Shown: one piece after another, positions 55,801 through 64,000 of the stretch
Layout: every line of letters begins with the position of its first letter
How positions within the stretch are numbered: the first letter of the stretch is position 1
From: Eledone cirrhosa
Taxonomy: Eukaryota > Mollusca > Cephalopoda > Octopoda > Eledonidae
Direction of reading: 5' to 3'
Length of the DNA stretch: 64,000 nt
Assembly (NCBI GenBank): GCA_964016885.1
Contig: OZ024757.1
Coordinates: 17,730,940-17,794,939 of the forward strand
Program-made: the position numbers and the translations under genes
The notes under the pieces: model-generated
Told to the model about the DNA's origin: nothing
Database searches by the model: none
Seen by the model: only the letters and a program-made list of their open reading frames with translations

Positions 55801-56012
55801 GCCGTCACAATGTTGACCAACGTGGCCATTTAGGTCGCCAGCAATAATTATATAGTCACTGTCGGTTATTTGGGAGGTAGTGAGCATCAGTGTCTCATAG
55901 AATCTGTCTTTTATAGCGCCAGGCAGTCCGGATTGGGGCGCGTATGCCGATATTACTGTCACAGTAGTTCTATTTAGAACAAGTCTTATTTTAATTATTC
56001 TGTCATTTACAT
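52839..56012 (-). mobile_element. RTE-like LINE, nearly complete copy C
   Basis: The most complete LINE: a (TCATCA)n 3' tail at 52839-52866, a 3' UTR of about 360 bp, then one continuous minus-strand reading frame from about 55995 to 53224 with only two in-frame stops. Encodes AP endonuclease then reverse transcriptase. The 5' end stops at a TA microsatellite, so the start of the endonuclease is missing. It sits in the 8.7-kb last intron of the BDH2-like gene, same strand. Confidence 0.92.
53224..55995 (-). pseudogene. RTE-like LINE APE-RT polyprotein, two nonsense codons
   Basis: Order: APE domain with SAYAPQSGLPG, AGDLNGHVGQH, SQVDYILTRRRDRV and HRLIVSDL. Linker ...EERKFKHVLQREDQKR, then TAG (55092-55090). 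Then GEKCVLNDDG ... KTGKAAGPSEIVAEMLK ... QNGVVPKD, then TGA (54711-54709), probably from TGG. RT: FGFVSGKSTTDALFIVRQL, block A FVDLEKAFDRVPR, block B GVHQGSVLSPLLFI, block C LLYADDLTLIAES. A PHD-like zinc cluster and GSETWALCAEDIRRLERNE ... EKTRLT follow. All parts stay in one frame. Confidence 0.92.
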
Positions 56013-56089
56013 ATATATATATATATATATATATATTAAATGCATCATTAAATAAAAGATTAAAAACAATGAAAATAATTAAATGCGTG

Positions 56090-56205
56090 AGGATGAAAGG
56101 CAAAGTTAACCTCAGCAGGATTTGAACTCAGATCATAAAGGGCCGTAACTCTATGCTGCAAAGCATGGCATCCGACCCACTACCGATACTGGCAATTCAC
56201 CAACC
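56090..56205 (-). mobile_element. SINE fragment (type 1 head)
   Basis: Head and B box (GAGTTCAAATCC on minus) present, tail absent, 45 bp left of BDH2-like exon y. Confidence 0.8.
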
Positions 56206-56250
56206 TGATGTAATGAAAGAAATAATGAAGTGTGAAATAGTGGATCTTAC

Positions 56251-56343
56251 TTCGTCAGAGGCGAGGTAAACAACGAGATGGGCTATTTCCTCAGGACCAG
56301 CCAATCTTCCCATTCTTTGACGGGCTACAAAATTTTTCATTGA
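56251..56343 (-). CDS. BDH2-like: BDH2/DHRS6-like short-chain dehydrogenase, exon y
   Basis: Minus-strand exon of 93 nt (31 codons, phase 0 at both ends), acceptor TCTTTTTCAG and donor GTAAGA. It encodes SMKNFVARQRMGRLAGPEEI and then AHLVVYLASDE. The R-x-G-R-x-x-x-x-E-E-I-A-x-L-x-x-Y-L-A-S-D-E pattern is the classic late SDR motif. It matches human BDH2 ([25 protein letters not shown]) closely. BDH2 (DHRS6) is a cytosolic 3-hydroxybutyrate dehydrogenase type 2; other proposed substrates for the family are debated. Confidence 0.93.
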
Positions 56344-56389
56344 CTGAAAAAGAGAATGGAAATTATCTAGTTATATATACATGGATACC

Positions 56390-56450
56390 TACACACAAAC
56401 ACGCACACACACACACTAACAAACACACACACACACACACACACATATAT
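56390..56450. repeat. CA microsatellite
   Basis: ACACACACAC run. Confidence 0.85.
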
Positions 56451-56597
56451 GCGTCGACAGACTGATTTTTTTTTGTTTCAGAAGATCCCGTTAAGGGTCA
56501 AAGCATCGATTCTTTCATTAAACTTTAATCTGATTTTATAACATATATATATATATATATATATATAAAATCAAAAGATGGTTAAAAGAGTTCCATG

Positions 56598-56668
56598 TAT
56601 TTTATTATGCACATTTCAAAAACAAATATCATCATGGGATGATATTTGCGTTCTCATCAGATAAAATA
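56598..56668 (-). ncRNA. hammerhead-ribozyme-like motif 4a
   Basis: Minus strand: stem I TATTTTAT, CTGATGA, stem II CAAATATCATC/GATGATATTTG, GAA, stem III ATG-TG-CAT, A, stem I ATAAAATA (8 perfect pairs). Confidence 0.83.
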
Positions 56669-57091
56669 GGGAGACATGATATGAAGCTTAAAAAACACTT
56701 GCAAGCAGTGAAGTCTTAAATCAACATATGAAAAATAAAGTAAGATGGATGTATGAGATTGGGAAAAAAAGGAAAGGAAGGGGGGGGGGGGAAGGTAAGG
56801 AAGAGGAAGAAAGAATATAATAAGAAAAAAATATATAATAATAAGGAAAGGATGATGGAGGAGGAGTATAAGAAGGAAGGATGAGAGAGGAGAAAATGAG
56901 TGAGAGAGAGATAACTTTTAATACTGAGAAACAGTCTCACAGAGAAAAAAAAACCAAAAAACGTTGTTTTCCTTCCCCCCTTCCTTTCCTTTTTTTCCCA
57001 ATCTCATATATCCATCTTATTTTATTTTTCATATGTTGATTTAACACTTCACTGTTCACAAGTGTTTTTTAAGCTTCATATCATGTCTCCC

Positions 57092-57162
57092 TATTTTATC
57101 TGATGAGAACGCAAATACCATCCCATGATGATATTTGTTTTTGAAATGTGCATAATAAAATA
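57092..57162 (+). ncRNA. hammerhead-ribozyme-like motif 4b
   Basis: Stem I TATTTTAT (57092-57099), CTGATGA (57100-57106), stem II with one C-A mismatch, GAA (57143-57145), stem III ATG/CAT, A (57154), stem I ATAAAATA (57155-57162). Confidence 0.83.
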
Positions 57163-57391
57163 CATGGAACTCTTTTAACCATCTTTTGATTTTATATCAT
57201 TTATACTCCAGTCCTATAAACTGTTGAGTGCTTCTTATCCGATATTTGCATTGCTTTATTGTGCTACAATAAAACTCACCTCCTACATATATATATATAG
57301 TTAAATCTTAGACGGGAACAAAAACAGAGAGGCAGTACAAATATGAGTTTATTAGGTTCACGCTTTTGAGAGATATGTATGTGTGTTTCAT

Positions 57392-57990
57392 CATCATCAT
57401 CAACATCTTCGTTTAACGTCCATTTTCCACGCTAGCATGGGTTAGACGTGTATATATATATAATCATCATTTTACGTCCGCTTTTCCCTGCTTGCAAGGG
57501 TGAGACAGGTCTTATTCAGCACAGCATCTCTCCACTCATCACGGTCCTTCGTCATCTCCACCGTGAGCTTCAGCGATCTGAGGTCTGTTCTCACCACCTC
57601 CGCCCATGTTTTTCGTGGTCTACCTCTACCACGTCTTCCTTCAACTGGCATTTCCTGGCACTTCTTCACCCATCGGTCATCCTCCATGCGCATCACATGT
57701 CCATACCACCTCAGTCTCCTCTCTCGCACACTACATTCTATCCCTCTCAACACATTTATGCTGGGTCGTTCACGCACATTGACATTGCACATCTAAAGGA
57801 GCATGCTTGCCTCATTTCTCTCCAGCCGTCGCATATCCTCTGCAGTTGCTGCCCATGTCTCACTACCATGCAGCATCGCGCTCCTCACACAGGCATCATA
57901 TAACCAGCCTTTCGTACGCAGGGAGAAACCCTTCTTCGTCAGCAGAGGAAGCAGCTCCCTAAACTTCTTCCAACCCGTCCTTATTCTAGA
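57392..57990 (-). mobile_element. RTE-like LINE, second subfamily, truncated
   Basis: Minus frame MCNVNVRERPSINVLRGIEC, RLRWYGHVMRMEDDRWVKKC, GRGRPRKTWAEVV, RDEWRDAVLNKTCLTLASRE. It diverges from copies A-D. Two nested 3' ends are seen: CATCATCAT...AACGTCCATTTTCC (57392-57450) and ATCATCATTTTACGTCCGC (57466 on). Confidence 0.85.
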
Positions 57991-58529
57991 TACTATGATA
58001 CATATATATATATATGTATGTGTGTATATATATGTATGTGTGTGTATATATATATGTATGTATATAAGAAAATGAGGGGTTTTTTTTAAATAAAAAAATG
58101 AGATGTCCTACACGGATGAAAGTATAAGGAAAGGAAATCGAAAAGGCAACTGTAGTCTTTTTAAGAATATTTATTTATTTCCTTTACCAGTTGCACAGTT
58201 CTTAACCTTTTTAAAAGTAGAATTGAGGTGGAGGGTTTATCGAGACATGCTGGCCGGTATTGCAAGCCACATAGGACACTGGAATAGTTTCTTTATTTTC
58301 CTTGGAAGAAGAGATATTAATCTCGAACTATCAGAACATATGAATAAATTAAGGTAATAAAACACACCTCATTTTTCACAACTAGATTATTTTCCGTCCA
58401 ATCCACATTGTCGTGACTTTCAAACTTCGAATTCTTTATATTATATACAATGCTTCAAGTTTCAAGTAAATTACTAATTCCTTCAATATATATATATAAC
58501 TACATGCACACACTCTCTCTCACACACAC
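57991..58529. other. microsatellite plus unassigned sequence
   Basis: TATG microsatellite to 58070, then a stretch with an 84-codon plus frame (58103-58357) that I do not recognise and do not call a gene. Confidence 0.4.
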
Positions 58530-58534
58530 ACACA

Positions 58535-58915
58535 CGACAGCTGGAGAGAAATGAAGCAAGCATGCTCCGTTGGATGTGCAATGTCAATGTACGTGAACGA
58601 CCAAGTATAGACGAGTTGAGAGAGAAGCTGTGTATAAGAGGGATAGGCTGTAGTGTACGGGAGAGAACACTGCGTTGGTATGGACATGTGATGCGCATGG
58701 AGGATGACCGCTGGGTAAAGAAGTGCCAAGAAATCCCAGTAGAAGGAAGACGCAGTAGAGGAAGACCACAGTCGAGAAAGACATGGGCGGGCGGAGGTGG
58801 TGAGAGTAGACCTCAGATCGCTGAAACTCACGGAGGCGATGACAAAGGACAGTGACAAGTGTAGAGATGCTTGCAAGCAGCGAAAAGCGGACGTAAAATG
58901 ATGATGATGATGATA
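58535..58915 (+). mobile_element. RTE-like LINE second subfamily, plus-strand fragment
   Basis: LERNEASMLRWMCNVNVRER-type frame (58535-58790), RWYGHVMRMEDDRWVKKCQE, then a frameshift in the GRPRKTW box. It ends in a GATGATGATGATGAT 3' tail at 58915. Confidence 0.85.
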
Positions 58916-58946
58916 TATATATATATATATTCTCATTCTATGTTTT

Positions 58947-58978
58947 AATGAAGGGCTAGTGTTCGAAACGTTAAGATT
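58947..58978 (+). ncRNA. decayed hammerhead-like motif 5b
   Basis: TTTTAATGAAGGGCTAGTGTTCGAAACGTTAAGA-type word (split here): AATGAAGGGC, loop, GTTCGAAACGTTAAGA. Core bases C and G are lost relative to 60819-60854. Confidence 0.35.
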
Positions 58979-58989
58979 TTTTCTTACTA

Positions 58990-59499
58990 TTTCAAATGTT
59001 AAACAAATATATTTCTTCATTGTACTGTGCCGTTTGCTTTGTTATTGCACACACACACACGGATTTACCGTGGAGTTGACGAGGCGAATGCCTAGGGCAC
59101 TCCTCATAGAAACAGGTGACACCATCGCCTCCGAACAGGACTCATTTTCAAACAGTGTCCCCCTCATGGAACAGCGCCTCTGCAAATTCTAAATAAGAGA
59201 AGGTGTAAGGTGGTTTCTGAAAGTTTGTTGTTATTATATGAGGGACTCACCAAACCTGAACTGCCCCCGGACCCCCGAGATCGAAATATGGCCTTGCCTC
59301 TACACATGCAGTCCCTTACATCCTCATATTGAAATAACATTTCTCAAATACCGGTCGTACCGTTATCCAAGATGAAAATAATCATTATTTGTGAAAAGCG
59401 TATTTTTCTTTAGATCCTTCTGCATCTAGACCCACCAGGGCTGTCCTCTTCTATGTTGTAATGGACACCCATTAACAACCTAGAAGAGAACAGCTCTGA
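58990..59499. other. unassigned intron sequence
   Basis: CA microsatellite at 59048, otherwise no clear feature; TE-like by flavour only. Confidence 0.3.
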
Positions 59500-59610
59500 A
59501 GGATTTTGATGCGAAAGAGCTGAGCTGGGAGGGTACCAAATCTGTTACAGAAGATCGTAGAAGATGGAGGTCTTTTGTTGCTGCCTAATGTTCCAGGTGG
59601 AACGGGAGGA
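59500..59610 (+). mobile_element. LINE C-terminal remnant
   Basis: Frame KDFDAKELSWEGTKSVTEDR then RRWRSFVAA and stop: the DR-x-x-WR-x-x-V-A motif found at the C-terminus of many LINE polymerases. Confidence 0.5.
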
Positions 59611-59768
59611 CCTAGTTATGTATCGTTAATTCTTGTCTAATAGTAGAGTGAAGCAACATTATTTCAATACTGGACAGAACTAAGGTTCTGTGAGAGTCTC
59701 CCTTTCTCTCTCCTTGTCTCTCTCACATCCACACATTCATACACAATAAACAAAATGTTTAATTTTAC

Positions 59769-59827
59769 ATTTATCGCATCCGGGTTATCACTGACACGTT
59801 CACGGAACGAAGGTGTGTCCACAGTAC
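59769..59827 (-). CDS. BDH2-like: BDH2/DHRS6-like short-chain dehydrogenase, exon x
   Basis: Minus-strand exon of 59 nt, with acceptor TTATTTACAG at its right edge and donor GTAAAA at its left edge. Completed by one upstream base, it encodes GTVDTPSFRERVSDNPDAIN. In human BDH2 the aligned stretch is [20 protein letters not shown], directly after the CPG that follows the SDR beta-strand. This is the substrate-loop region of a cytosolic NAD-dependent short-chain dehydrogenase. It is phase 1 in and phase 0 out. The nucleotide-binding and YxxxK exons are further right, outside the window. I searched 59828-64000 on this strand by eye and saw none. Confidence 0.9.
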
Positions 59828-60514
59828 CTGTAAATAATAAGATAAAAACGTACACATACAAAGCTGACTAAAATCAAAAGAAATTAAAGCAATGCTTGTT
59901 TGGTTTTCTTAATATCCTTCGGAATTTATGCATAACTCACGATCCTTTGTGGGATATTGCAAATCTCTTATATTCATAATTATGGCTTGCAAAATGTTTA
60001 TTTATAAACGTACCCTATTTCTTTAGATATACAAAATTCACACACACACACGTATATATGATTTAAAAGATATATTTAGAGAGAAGCACATATCATTTGA
60101 GCAAAACACAAAATTTTGTACACACATATATATAGGGTAAATAATATAGAGGAAACTATACATACGTTAATGGTAAAAAGTTATTTTTTTCTTACAGCGC
60201 TATTTCATAGACGAAAGAACGAAGTAAAACTATCCATATCAATTGGTAACTTATCGATTATCAATTGGTAAATCATCCCAATACAGTATCTAGCCATCGG
60301 AGCAATTGTACAAAATAACTTTATATTTGTCGAGACCAGAGAGTTTGTTTTAAATCTCTATTCCACAAGGTGTGAAAAGGTTTAATGGCTCGGGCAAATA
60401 TAAACAGGACTGGACTTTGGTTGGGCTAGAAAGAGCTCCGAATAAACATGTCCCGGTTAAAGCGACTCAAGAAATTAATACATCTGGAAGAGTTATATAC
60501 TATGTTAAGGTATC
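59828..60514. other. unassigned intron sequence
   Basis: No SDR exon or other gene found. It contains words repeated near 61137 (AATAATATA...TTACAGCG). Confidence 0.4.
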
Positions 60515-60818
60515 AATACATATTTAATATGTATGATGATCATGTTTCTCAATAAATTAGCTCAATGTCCCTAGGTTCAGAGAATCAATTATTTAAATTT
60601 AAAAGATATATTTAAAGAGAGACATATATACAAATATTGTCTGATAAACACAGAATTCTGTACATATATATATATATATATATACACACACAGACAAAAT
60701 GCCAGCACCAACAGTTTTGCAAGAAATGTCAACATGAATGGACCTGTATTTTTATCTAAAGACATTTTTTCCAATTCCATCCCGCCCGTCCCCTCAATCT
60801 ATTTTATTTCTCATTCTT

Positions 60819-60854
60819 TCTTCTGATGAAGGACTAGCGTCCGAAACGTTAAGA
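60819..60854 (+). ncRNA. hammerhead-like motif 5a with palindromic stem III
   Basis: TCTT, CTGATGA, A, GGAC-TAGC-GTCC, GAA, AC/GT, T, AAGA. Stem I is 4 bp and stem II is 4 bp with an extra A. Stem III is self-complementary with no loop, so activity could only be as a dimer. Confidence 0.5.
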
Positions 60855-61395
60855 CCCTCTTCTTGCTATATCAAGTGTTAACCTAATATATACCTTCCAT
60901 ATACTGTACCGACTGTGTTATTTCTGTTTACCTTTTACATATATATATGTATATAACGAAGGAAGTATGGTAAGGAACCAGGTGGACCATAATGGACCAT
61001 AGTACTCAATACTCTGTAGAGTGGGTAATACGAAAATGTTCAAGACCTCGCCGGCAGAGCTCAAGCTGTTTCGACGGCAATTTCTGGACTCTTTCTTGAA
61101 CATTTTCATATATATATATATATATATCCATATATATGGAGCAAATAATATACAAGGGAAATAGATACTTTTTTCCTTACATTGCTGTCTCATAGTGATC
61201 GATTATCGATTACCAACTATCGATTTTGGTAAAGCACTGAAAGACAGGATCAAATCACCAGAGGAATTATCTCAATGTATGTCCCAAACTGTACAAAAAT
61301 ACACCATTTTAAAGTGTCTATATTTTCCCCTACATTATTTGCTCTCTATATATATGTACAGAATTCTATGTGTTTATTAAACAATATTTGTCTGG

Positions 61396-61571
61396 CAGTA
61401 TTGGTAGAGGGTCGGACGCCATGCTTTCCAGCATAGTTACGTCCCTTTACGATCTGAGTTCAAATCCCGCCGAGGTTGACTTTGCCTTTCATCCTTACGG
61501 GGTCGATAAAATAAAGTACCAGTAATGAACTGGGTAATTGCTGGCCTTGTGCCTAAAGTAGAAACAAATTT
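61396..61571 (+). mobile_element. full-length tRNA-derived SINE (type 1)
   Basis: GGCAGTATTGGTAGAGGGTC head, B box GAGTTCAAATCC, GCCTTTCATCCTTACGGGGT body, tail GCTGGCCTTGTGCCTAAAGT. Inserted in the right arm of the inverted repeat, with a short TTTGTCT duplication. Confidence 0.9.
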
Positions 61572-61699
61572 TTGTCTTTCTCTAAATATATCGTTTAGAT
61601 TTAAATAATTGATTTTCTGAACCTAGGTATATTCAGCTAATTTATTGAGAAACATAACATATATTAAACATCACATATATTAAATATGTATTGATACTT

Positions 61700-61707
61700 C
61701 AACATAG

Positions 61708-61747
<40 letters not shown>

Positions 61748-61902
61748 TATTTATATATATACACACACACATATATACACACGCACACACATATATATAT
61801 ATACACACACACACACACGCACATATATATACATACACACATACACACACACATATATATATACATACACATACATACACATACACATACATGCGCACAC
61901 AC

Positions 61903-61931
<29 letters not shown>
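61700..61931. repeat. CA/TA microsatellite
   Basis: ACACACACACATATA runs. Confidence 0.93.
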
Positions 61932-61938
<7 letters not shown>

Positions 61939-62325
61939 AATGTAATCTGAGTTTTTCGAATATTAATAATTGTTTCTACTTTAGGCACAAGGCCAGCAAT
62001 TACCCAGTGCATTACTGGTACTTTATTTTATCGACCCCGTAAGGATGAAAGGCAAAGTCAACCTTTTCGAATATTAATAATAATATTCAATTTGTTTGCA
62101 ATTATCAATTATGCAAGCAAGCCTCTTTTTTTAAAGACATGTCAGTAGAATGAACCCCTCATTCTTGCTCTTGTGTTAGCATGTAAACAGAACTGTATGC
62201 AAACACAAGAGCAAGAATGAAGGGGTCATTCTACTGACTTGGCTTTAAAAAAGAGGCTGTTTGCATAATTGCAAGCGGATCGAATATTATTATTAATATT
62301 CGAAAAACTCAGATTACATTTATTG
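61932..62325. mobile_element. palindromic foldback element split by a SINE
   Basis: AATAAATGTAATCTGAG...TTTTTCGAATATT (left) and its inverse (right, to 62325), with inner arms ATTCTTGCTCTTGTGTT/AACACAAGAGCAAGAAT. Half copy at 17505-17640. Confidence 0.88.
61971..62063 (-). mobile_element. 5'-truncated SINE with 18-bp target duplication
   Basis: Minus strand: tail and body only, from GGTTGACTTTGCC to GTAGAAACA. It is flanked by TTTTCGAATATTAATAAT at 61953-61970 and again at 62064-62081. Confidence 0.92.
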
Positions 62326-62429
62326 TATTCAGCCATGTAGAACGATAATTGATATATATATATATATATCCAGTGAACCAATAAGGTATGATTTTCATGG
62401 GTATGTCTCTATTTATGAAACAAACTTTG

Positions 62430-62473
62430 TATTTTATCTGATGAAAGCGTACCAATGTTGTCTTGGTACCCTT
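62430..62473 (+). ncRNA. 5' half hammerhead interrupted by an RTE insertion
   Basis: TATTTTAT (62430-62437), CTGATGA, then stem II AAGCGTACCAA/TTGGTACCCTT complete. The expected GAAA is replaced by the ATCATCATC tail of the RTE-like copy D. Confidence 0.75.
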
Positions 62474-63177
62474 ATCATCATCATCATCATCATCATCGTT
62501 TAACGTCCATGTTCCACGCTTGCATGGGTTTGGACGGGAGTATTCCCACTTGAGGCAAGAGTGGTTGTCTTGCTCGCATAGGACTGTCTGGCGGGTTTTC
62601 TACAGCTGGATGCCCTTCCTAACACCAACCACATTTACAGTGTGGGGCTGGGAGGTTTTTACCGTGTTGCCTACACGGCCACATTACAGCGTGGACTGTG
62701 TGTTTTTTTGTCGTGACACCTACACGATCTTATTTGTTTCGGCCTGGATGTTGTGGCACCAACATAACTTTACATTGAAAGGGGCGGTGTGGATGGGACG
62801 GGGGTATATTTTGTTAGAGATGCCTACTGACTGTAGTAGGTTTTTACTTTGTATTTAGGTAAGGTGGGTCTTCTCTATTACTGAGTACCGCCAAAGATCT
62901 CGGTCCAGTGACATTGTCTTGGAGAGGTGTAAGTGTGTCAGGTCAGAATTTATCAGGTCGTCCCAGGTTTTTCTGGGTCTGCCTACTCCGTGGCTACCGT
63001 CTATCTTTATTGCCCTGCACTTTTTTATACAGCTGTCGTCTTTCATGCGCATCACGTGACCATACCAACGTAGCCTTCTCTCGAGTAAACAACATCTGAT
63101 CCCTCTTATTTATAATGTTTCCCTTAGTTCGTTTATGCTTTGCCATTCGCGTATATTACTATTACACATCCAGCGGA

Positions 63178-63180
<3 letters not shown>
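62474..63180 (-). mobile_element. RTE-like LINE, 5'-truncated copy D
   Basis: ATCATC tail, conserved 3' UTR and pol C-terminus (63055-62855, MRMKDDSCIKKCRAIKIDGS ... EKTHLT). Truncated in the CMLRWMCNSNI box at 63180, directly at a TA microsatellite. Confidence 0.9.
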
Positions 63181-63228
<48 letters not shown>

Positions 63229-63297
63229 GATATTAAATAAATGAAAACTATATTTATAAAACCATATTTATTAAATATATATCATATATCATCATTA
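63181..63297. repeat. TA microsatellite and Penelope-type flank
   Basis: (TA)n, then AAACTATATTTATAAAACCA (minus-strand flank of the motif 3 family) without a ribozyme core. Confidence 0.8.
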
Positions 63298-64000
63298 TCT
63301 ATAAAAGGCAGATTGTTGTTGTGTGTGTGTGTGTGTGTGCATGTTCCATGTTTATACATTTGCACAATTTCAAACCGATTCGACTCAACGTCTATAAGAA
63401 TGTTGTAAATGGTCTAACTTAGGTCAACGACTATTTATTTCATTCAAACTCACCCACAATTATGGAAATAAACGATAAAACTAAATACATGACGCTTTAC
63501 CCCTCTAATAGAATCTGATTGCCTCTCTCTACTCCCCTTAAAATTTGATAAAACTACATACATGCTTACAAACTTCCTTTAGGAACGCCAAAGAGAGAGA
63601 GAGAACGTTTGTTTTTGAGTGTGGAATGGTCAAACATTTATTTACTTCAATGACAAAGAGAACTTATTACATTTCACACTAAACAACAATTATTCAAAAG
63701 CAACAGACAAATTTATTCAACAAAAAAAATAGCGATAAATCTTTTTTAAAACCTCTCAACGAACGTGGAAGAAAGAAGTATCAGTTTATTTACAGACAGA
63801 CAGGCGGATAGACAGATAGACAGACAGACAGAGAGACAGGTGGATAGACAGATAGACAGACAGACAGACAGACAGGTGGATAGACAGACAGACAGAGAGA
63901 CATACAGGTGGATAGACAGACAGACAGACAGAGAGACAGACAGGTGGATAGACAGATAGACAGACAGACAGGCGGATAGACCGGATAGACAGACAGACAG
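63298..64000 (+). mobile_element. Helitron 5' part, cut by window end
   Basis: TCTATAAAAGGCAGATTGTT and the following 480 bp match 10897 onward. The 3' part is outside the window. Confidence 0.8.
63795..64000. repeat. CAGACAGACAGGTGGATAGA microsatellite
   Basis: GACA/GATA tetranucleotide mixture inside the Helitron copy, running off the right edge. Confidence 0.95.

Larger units (their letters stand above)
56560..57195. mobile_element. foldback of two outward-reading hammerhead repeats (locus 4)
   Basis: Inverted arms 56560-56730 and 57010-57195 (AAAATCAAAAGATGGTTAAAAG ... AAGCTTCATATCATG orientation reversed) flank a GA/AT-rich core. Each arm holds one hammerhead motif with the 3' side outward. 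Confidence 0.85.
60515..61690. repeat. large inverted repeat with nested insertions
   Basis: The left arm (60515-60665, TTCTCAATAAATTAGCT ... CAGAATTCTGTACATATA) is repeated inverted at 61345-61395 plus 61576-61690. A SINE splits the right arm. The core contains a hammerhead-like word and the hairpin repeat of 60955-61110. Confidence 0.8.

Noticed and set aside
58103..58357. 84-codon plus-strand frame
   Set aside because: No family resemblance, repeat-rich surroundings and no exon borders.
61396..61450. tRNA gene
   Set aside because: The pol III boxes belong to the head of a SINE present in many copies; no cloverleaf with a proper acceptor stem was seen.

Overview
This is a repeat-dense animal genome window, most likely from a cephalopod mollusc. 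The tRNA-derived SINEs, Penelope, RTE, Tx1-like and Helitron elements, and multi-kilobase tandem arrays inside introns fit that lineage. The species call is an inference. No bacterial-type features are present. Two host genes lie at opposite ends and face each other, with their start exons off both edges.

Host gene 1 (+ strand, 3132-28429) is the 3' part of a KCNQ1-like (KQT/Kv7) voltage-gated potassium channel. Seven short exons (32, 75, 40, 26, 32, 33 and 46 codons, approximately) join in perfect phase into 284 residues. They run from the cytoplasmic end of S6 through calmodulin-binding helix A (IQ motif), the A-B linker, helix B, helix C and the tetramerising helix D to the stop codon. Its introns hold a hAT element swollen by a 22-bp minisatellite (intron 1), a purine minisatellite (intron 2), a TA/CCCTCAATTCCAG array and a Helitron (intron 3), a 28-bp array and SINEs (intron 4), palindromes and a Helitron (intron 5), and a Penelope pair, ribozyme foldback and 44-bp array (intron 6). 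A poly(A) signal candidate lies about 100 bp after the stop.

Host gene 2 (- strand, 59827-47518) is the 3' part of a BDH2/DHRS6-like short-chain dehydrogenase: three terminal exons giving 67 residues of the classic SDR C-terminus. Its 8.7-kb last intron contains a Tx1-like LINE, a restriction-like-endonuclease-type LINE and a nearly complete RTE-like LINE.

Between the two genes lies about 8 kb of 33-bp satellite (29056-37065) with higher-order structure. It is followed by microsatellites, an RTE copy, Helitron remnants (including a PIF1-like helicase with a recognisable 3' terminus), a 34-bp satellite, and a foldback element with TGT...ACA ends. A single candidate orphan terminal exon is at 46822-46939.

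The most unusual signal is a set of hammerhead-ribozyme-like motifs (CUGANGA, stem II, GAA, 3-bp stem III, UA, stem I) in Penelope-type repeats. Four families show different but complementary stems I and III. In four loci the motifs sit in inverted, outward-reading pairs, forming foldbacks. Other signals worth testing are about 40 tandem sense-strand AATAAA signals, each followed by a GU-rich tract, just before the last KCNQ exon; a minisatellite whose unit mimics the neighbouring 5' splice site; and a duplicated splice-donor segment around a retroelement insertion.
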